DNA from: Candidatus Villigracilis saccharophilus
GTDB lineage: Bacteria; Chloroflexota; Anaerolineae; Anaerolineales; Villigracilaceae
Direction: 5' to 3'
DNA length: 64,000 nt
NCBI GenBank assembly: GCA_016709305.1
Contig: JADJNA010000047.1
Location: 248,001 to 312,000, forward strand
Positions 60,662-64,000 of this stretch are shown here, one piece after another. The number at the start of each line of letters is the position of its first letter. Within the stretch, counting starts at the first letter, position 1. The notes under the pieces are model-generated. The model saw only the letters and a list, made by a program, of their open reading frames with translations. It had not been told where the DNA came from and searched no databases. A program made the translations under genes and the position numbers.

Positions 60662-60710
60662 CCGCAAAGGTCGCTAAGAAAATGTTTGCGCTCTTAGCGT
60701 GCTTAGTGGT
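60662..60710. repeat. intergenic inverted repeat, CGCTAAGA type
   Basis: CGCTAAGA (60672-60679) and TCTTAGCG (60692-60699) are inverted, with flanking CCGC/GTGG remnants. It fills the short gap within the oxidoreductase operon. Confidence 0.6.
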
Positions 60711-60731
60711 GATTTATTTTTGGAGAATCAA

Positions 60732-61844
60732 ATGCCAAAAGAATTATGGAAAGGGAACGAAGCGATTGCCGAAGCTGCCGTTCGCGCGGGGCTTGAGGCG
60801 TACTTCGGTTACCCAATCACTCCTCAAACAGAAGTGCTTGAATATCTTTCACGGCGTATGCCCGAATTGGGACGCGCTTTCGTGCAAGCCGAATCCGAGC
60901 TTGGCGCGATCAACATGGTCTACGGCGCTGCCTGCACAGGCGTGCGCGTCATGTCATCCTCCTCCAGTCCGGGTGTGAGTTTGATGATGGAAGGAATTTC
61001 ATATATCGCGGGGACTGAAGTGCCCGCAGTCTTGATCAACGTAATGCGCGGCGGACCAGGTCTCGGCAACATCGCGCCCGCTCAAGGCGATTACAACCAG
61101 GCGGTTCACGGCGGCGGACATGGCGATTATCAACCGATCGTACTGGCTCCCGCTTCGGTGCAGGAAGCAATTGACTTAACGGTTCTTTCCTTTGACCTGG
61201 CGGAGAAATACCGCGCGATCTGCATGATCATCCTCGACGGTTGTGTGGGGCAAATGATGGAACCCGCAGAAATGCCTGAGATGAAACCAGTCCATCGCGA
61301 AAATTGGGATTGGAATACCGATGGCAAGATGGGCAAGCGCGAACGACGGATCCTTTCCTCGATCTATATTGAACCTGCGGCAGAAGAAGAAATGAATCTG
61401 CGGCTGTTAAATCGCTGGAAGACCATTCAGGCAAATGAAGTTCGGTATAAGGAATATTTCCTCGATGATGCAGAGATTGTGATCGTCGGCTTCGGCACGG
61501 CGGGACGTGTGGCACTATCCGCTGTCCGCGAAGCACGTGCTGAGGGAATCAAAGTTGGTTTGTTAAGACCGATCACTGTCAGCCCGTTCCCGTATGAGGT
61601 GATTGACCAGCTCGCAGGTCGGGCTGAGGCGTTCCTTGTCACAGAGATGAATTCAGGTCAAATGCTGGAGGATGTCCGATTGGCAGTGAAGGGACGCGTG
61701 CCCGTTGAATTCTACGGGCGTCTGGGTGGCGTCGTTCCGTTCCCTGATGAGATACTGAACGAGATCCATCGCATGGCGAAGGTCAAGTTGAGCGCGGATG
61801 TTCATCCACGTGATGCATGGCTTGAACGAATGGCGCACGTATAG
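60732..61844 (+). CDS. vorB: 2-oxoacid:ferredoxin oxidoreductase, alpha subunit (VorB-like)
   Basis: The 370-aa product matches the alpha subunit VorB of 3-methyl-2-oxobutanoate (2-oxoisovalerate) oxidoreductase: LWKGNEAIAEAAVRAGLEAY, YFGYPITPQTEVLEYLSRRM, SSSSSPGVSLMMEGISYIAG and RGGPGLGNIAPAQGDYNQAV. The complex oxidatively decarboxylates 2-oxoacids to acyl-CoA and reduces ferredoxin. KorA-type enzymes acting on 2-oxoglutarate are close relatives, so the substrate is a probability. I chose ATG 60732, since the frame upstream crosses a repeat. The beta gene begins eight bases after the stop. Confidence 0.9.
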   Translation: MPKELWKGNEAIAEAAVRAGLEAYFGYPITPQTEVLEYLSRRMPELGRAFVQAESELGAINMVYGAACTGVRVMSSSSSPGVSLMMEGISYIAGTEVPAVLINVMRGGPGLGNIAPAQGDYNQAVHGGGHGDYQPIVLAPASVQEAIDLTVLSFDLAEKYRAICMIILDGCVGQMMEPAEMPEMKPVHRENWDWNTDGKMGKRERRILSSIYIEPAAEEEMNLRLLNRWKTIQANEVRYKEYFLDDAEIVIVGFGTAGRVALSAVREARAEGIKVGLLRPITVSPFPYEVIDQLAGRAEAFLVTEMNSGQMLEDVRLAVKGRVPVEFYGRLGGVVPFPDEILNEIHRMAKVKLSADVHPRDAWLERMAHV

Positions 61845-61851
61845 AGGCAAA

Positions 61852-62619
61852 ATGCTAAAAGAAAATTTAGTCTACGATAGACCTGAAGGTTTTACAGATA
61901 CACCCACCCACTACTGTCCGGGCTGCACGCATGGCGTGGCGCATCGTTTGGTGGCGGAAGTTTTGGAAGAGATGGGCGTGATCGACAGAACGATCGGCGT
62001 TGCGCCAGTGGGATGTTCGGTATTTGCATATAACTATTTTGATACAGACTTTGTGGAAGCGCCGCATGGACGCGCCCCCGCAATGGCAACTGGTGTAAAG
62101 CGCGTGATGCCCGACCGAATTGTTTTCACTTATCAAGGGGATGGCGATCTGGCTTCGATCGGCATGGGCGAAATTGTGCATGCCGCTGCGCGCGGTGAAA
62201 ACATCACCGTGATCTTCATCAACAATGCCAACTTCGGTATGACGGGCGGACAGATGGCGCCGACAACTCTGCCAGGTATGAAGACCACATCTTCAGTAAA
62301 TGGCCGCGACGTGGAAACACAAGGTTACCCGATCAAAGTCTCTGAAATGCTTTCAACATTGGACGGCGTTGGGTATTGCGTGCGCCGCTCACTGCATGAC
62401 CCGAAAAATATCCGCCTCGCGAAGAAAGCGATCCGCATGGCGTTCGAAACCCAGGCACGCGGACTTGGCTTCTCGATGGTCGAACTGCTTTCCACCTGCC
62501 CAACCAACTGGGGCATGACTCCTGTTAACTCGTTGAAATTTGTGGAAGAGCACATGATGCCATTTTATCCGCTGGGCGATTACAAGATCAGCGATGCGAT
62601 CAAACAGATAAAAATATAG
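61852..62619 (+). CDS. 2-oxoacid:ferredoxin oxidoreductase, beta (thiamine diphosphate) subunit
   Basis: The 255-aa product has the TPP-binding signature FTYQGDGDLASIGMGEIVHA followed by IFINNANFGMTGGQMAPTT. The early YCPGCTHGVAHRLVAEVLEE contains the conserved Cys-x-x-Cys. It forms the catalytic core with the alpha subunit upstream and the gamma subunit downstream. ATG 61852 has GAGG upstream. Its order with vorB and the ferredoxin is typical of the operon. Confidence 0.93.
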   Translation: MLKENLVYDRPEGFTDTPTHYCPGCTHGVAHRLVAEVLEEMGVIDRTIGVAPVGCSVFAYNYFDTDFVEAPHGRAPAMATGVKRVMPDRIVFTYQGDGDLASIGMGEIVHAAARGENITVIFINNANFGMTGGQMAPTTLPGMKTTSSVNGRDVETQGYPIKVSEMLSTLDGVGYCVRRSLHDPKNIRLAKKAIRMAFETQARGLGFSMVELLSTCPTNWGMTPVNSLKFVEEHMMPFYPLGDYKISDAIKQIKI

Positions 62620-62628
62620 ATTACATAT

Positions 62629-62711
62629 GTCATTGCGAGGGCGAGTCCGAAGCTATCTCACCGCTAAATAAGAGATTGCTTCTTCGGGAAGAACAGCCTC
62701 CTCGCCATGAC
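62629..62711. repeat. dispersed inverted repeat, GTCATTGCGAG family
   Basis: GTCATTGCGAGG at the left end and CCTCGCCATGAC at the right end are inverted. The interior has GAGATTGCTTCTTCGGGA. It lies inside the oxidoreductase operon, in the gap before the gamma gene. Confidence 0.78.
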
Positions 62712-62723
62712 ATGGAGATAACC

Positions 62724-63281
62724 ATGCAAAAAGAAATCATCATCTCAGGTTTTGGCGGACAGGGCGTATTGTTTGCGGGTCAGGTCATTGCCTATGCGGC
62801 CATGGATTCAGGCAAGGAAGTGACGTGGATCCCATCCTATGGACCCGAAATGCGCGGCGGCACGGCAAACTGCACCGTCGTCATTGCGGACCATGAAATT
62901 GGTTCACCATTGGTGAAGAATCCGCCACTGGTTATTGCGCTCAATCTGCCTTCCTATGATAAATATGAACCCGTCATGCAGGCAGGCGGGACATTGGTCG
63001 TGAATCAGTCCATGGTAGATCGCGGCGCAAAACGCACTGACATCAACACGGTATTTGTCCCAGCCAATGAGATCGCGGAACAGATCGGTGACAAGAAATT
63101 AACCAACATGGTCACAGTTGGCGCATTGCTGGCGGCTTTACCCGAAGTAACACTTGAAACAATTCAAGCCGCGTTGAAGGCCCATTTGCCCGCACGGCAT
63201 CAACATTTACTTCCGAAGAATTACGAAGCATTACGCAGGGGATTTGAATCTGCCAAGGAGCAATTGGCAGTTGCAGTATAG
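62724..63281 (+). CDS. 2-oxoacid:ferredoxin oxidoreductase, gamma subunit
   Basis: The 185-aa product begins QKEIIISGFGGQGVLFAGQV and has TWIPSYGPEMRGGTANCTVV, both typical of the gamma subunit of this family. It completes the four-gene set ferredoxin-alpha-beta-gamma. I chose ATG 62724 because GGAG lies seven bases upstream. ATG 62712 is an alternative. Confidence 0.92.
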   Translation: MQKEIIISGFGGQGVLFAGQVIAYAAMDSGKEVTWIPSYGPEMRGGTANCTVVIADHEIGSPLVKNPPLVIALNLPSYDKYEPVMQAGGTLVVNQSMVDRGAKRTDINTVFVPANEIAEQIGDKKLTNMVTVGALLAALPEVTLETIQAALKAHLPARHQHLLPKNYEALRRGFESAKEQLAVAV

Positions 63282-63303
63282 TACAGTGAATAGTGGATAG
63301 TAG

Positions 63304-63332
63304 AAGCCCGTCTTGATAAGAGGCGGGCTTTT
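63304..63332 (+). terminator. terminator after the oxidoreductase operon
   Basis: AAGCCCG (63304-63310) pairs with CGGGCTT (63324-63330), followed by TTTGTGTT. Confidence 0.75.
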
Positions 63333-63398
63333 GTGTTGATTTGTCATAATAATTGATGTATAGTAGCCGCAGTCATTAAAATCATATTGGAGGCAAAT

Positions 63399-63863
63399 AT
63401 GGAAAACGAAAAAAATACAAAAACGGACAGGGGAACACAGAGCCAGGATGCATTCATCAATTCTATAAAAGCCAGCTTGGACACTGCAAAAATTAAAACA
63501 GCCCGTATTCGCAAGACGGATTCTCAATTGTTCATAGCTAATGTTGTCTCGCCCGCCGCCGCGACCCTTTTGGCAGGCTTAACCGCCGCCGTTGGAGGTA
63601 ATACATTATTTGTCCAAGCTGCATCGCAAAGTAATGACGGCGGCTGGAGACTGGCCTGCATCCTCGTGGCAATTTTCGGCTTTATTGCGACCGTTAGCGG
63701 GATGTTCAAAAAGCAATTCGATGACCGACTCGTGCAGGGAAATCAATGTGTTGGAAGATTGCTCTCTCTTGATCTGGCGATCACTACAGGCAGCAGCAAT
63801 TGGGAAGAGGTCACCAAGGAATATCGTGAGATCGTCAAGGCTTTCCCTGAATTTATAAGTTGA
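63399..63863 (+). CDS. DUF4231-like membrane protein
   Basis: The 154-aa product has a hydrophilic N-terminus, then two hydrophobic segments (VVSPAAATLLAGLTAAVGGN and LACILVAIFGFIATVSGMFK) joined by a short loop, and a helical C-terminus (WEEVTKEYREIVKAFPEF). This two-helix layout resembles DUF4231/SLATT-type proteins, which in other bacteria accompany nucleotide-signalling defence systems. No such partner is visible here. I chose ATG 63399, with GGAGG just upstream. Confidence 0.65.
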   Translation: MENEKNTKTDRGTQSQDAFINSIKASLDTAKIKTARIRKTDSQLFIANVVSPAAATLLAGLTAAVGGNTLFVQAASQSNDGGWRLACILVAIFGFIATVSGMFKKQFDDRLVQGNQCVGRLLSLDLAITTGSSNWEEVTKEYREIVKAFPEFIS

Positions 63864-63876
63864 TCTGATTTTCAAT

Positions 63877-64000
63877 ATGAAATACGAAACCATTCACAGT
63901 CTATCCCTTCCGAAGATCGGATTCGGCACCTGGAAGATCGGCGGTGAAACGTCACCGAACCGTGCCTGGGATACGAAGTCTCTCACTGCGCTGCGCTCCG
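63877..64000 (+). CDS. aldo/keto reductase, partial at the window end
   Basis: The frame starts MKYETIHSLSLPKIGFGTWK and continues in frame to the last base. The LPKIGFGTWKIGG segment is the typical beginning of an aldo/keto reductase, an NAD(P)H-dependent carbonyl reductase. Only the first 41 codons are in the window, and there is no obvious ribosome site. Confidence 0.7.
   Translation, partial: MKYETIHSLSLPKIGFGTWKIGGETSPNRAWDTKSLTALRS

Noticed and set aside
1..64000. CRISPR arrays, rRNA and tRNA genes, insertion sequences with transposase, phage genes
   Set aside because: I found no regularly spaced repeats, no rRNA or tRNA signature that I could support by eye, and no transposase or integrase frame.

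Overview
This 64-kb window is a bacterial chromosome segment of about 50-55% GC. The gene content suggests a filamentous Chloroflexota bacterium of the class Anaerolineae. Supporting signs are a split glycine decarboxylase (gcvPA/gcvPB), Ser/Thr/Pro-rich lipoproteins with a Q-T-rich repeat after the lipobox, a VorB-type 2-oxoacid:ferredoxin oxidoreductase, a GT39-like membrane glycosyltransferase, many site-2 and CAAX-type membrane proteases, and abundant dispersed intergenic palindromes. This placement is an inference; there is no rRNA, tRNA or other firm marker here. I saw no CRISPR array, transposase or phage gene.

Layout. 0-3.7 kb: tandem glycine riboswitch with terminator, then gcvH-gcvPA-gcvPB. 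3.7-8.9 kb: frameshifted lipoprotein, methyltransferase, ferritin-like/VIT1 transporter, DUF1786 protein, membrane protein, VOC protein. 8.9-12.7 kb: a decayed 5' copy of glmS, a DUF2202 protein, a DUF5519 protein and intact glmS. 12.7-17.7 kb: AT-rich FRG-domain gene, a promoter/short-ORF/hairpin leader before a RIO-type kinase, alpha/beta hydrolase, higBA toxin-antitoxin, patatin. 17.9-22.5 kb: glycine-zipper-like membrane protein, a large lipoprotein with a possible papain-like triad, pepF. 22.5-25.5 kb: arsR-arsM and a TetR-SDR pair. 25.6-34.9 kb: DegV, GNATs (one frameshifted), M48 and M50 proteases, isochorismatase-like hydrolase, RNase H, rhodanese, SufE. 34.9-42.5 kb: two lipoproteins, thiolase, glycosyltransferase, FabL-like reductase, EamA transporter, M50 protease.

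42.5-50.4 kb is a co-directional accessory cluster behind one promoter with a perfect inverted repeat. It runs NmrA-like reductase, PadR regulator, a carotenoid-desaturase-like flavoprotein fused to a cysteine-free thioredoxin-like domain, small membrane proteins, two CPBP proteases, a haloalkane-dehalogenase-like hydrolase and a second NmrA-like protein. It converges on a NarL-type two-component pair and a beta-lactamase-fold hydrolase. 54.7-60.2 kb is a TetR-led operon: DUF2867, Tat nitroreductase, DUF4260, glutaredoxin-thioredoxin reductase fusion, SDR and an M50 homologue whose HExxH glutamate is replaced by Ser. Three consecutive genes of this operon carry frameshifts. 60.4-63.3 kb encodes a four-subunit 2-oxoacid:ferredoxin oxidoreductase. 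The window ends in a DUF4231-like membrane protein and the start of an aldo/keto reductase.

Five genes are broken by what look like single-base indels, at least two of them in or next to homopolymers. Consensus sequencing error is a serious alternative to real pseudogenisation, and each case is flagged.
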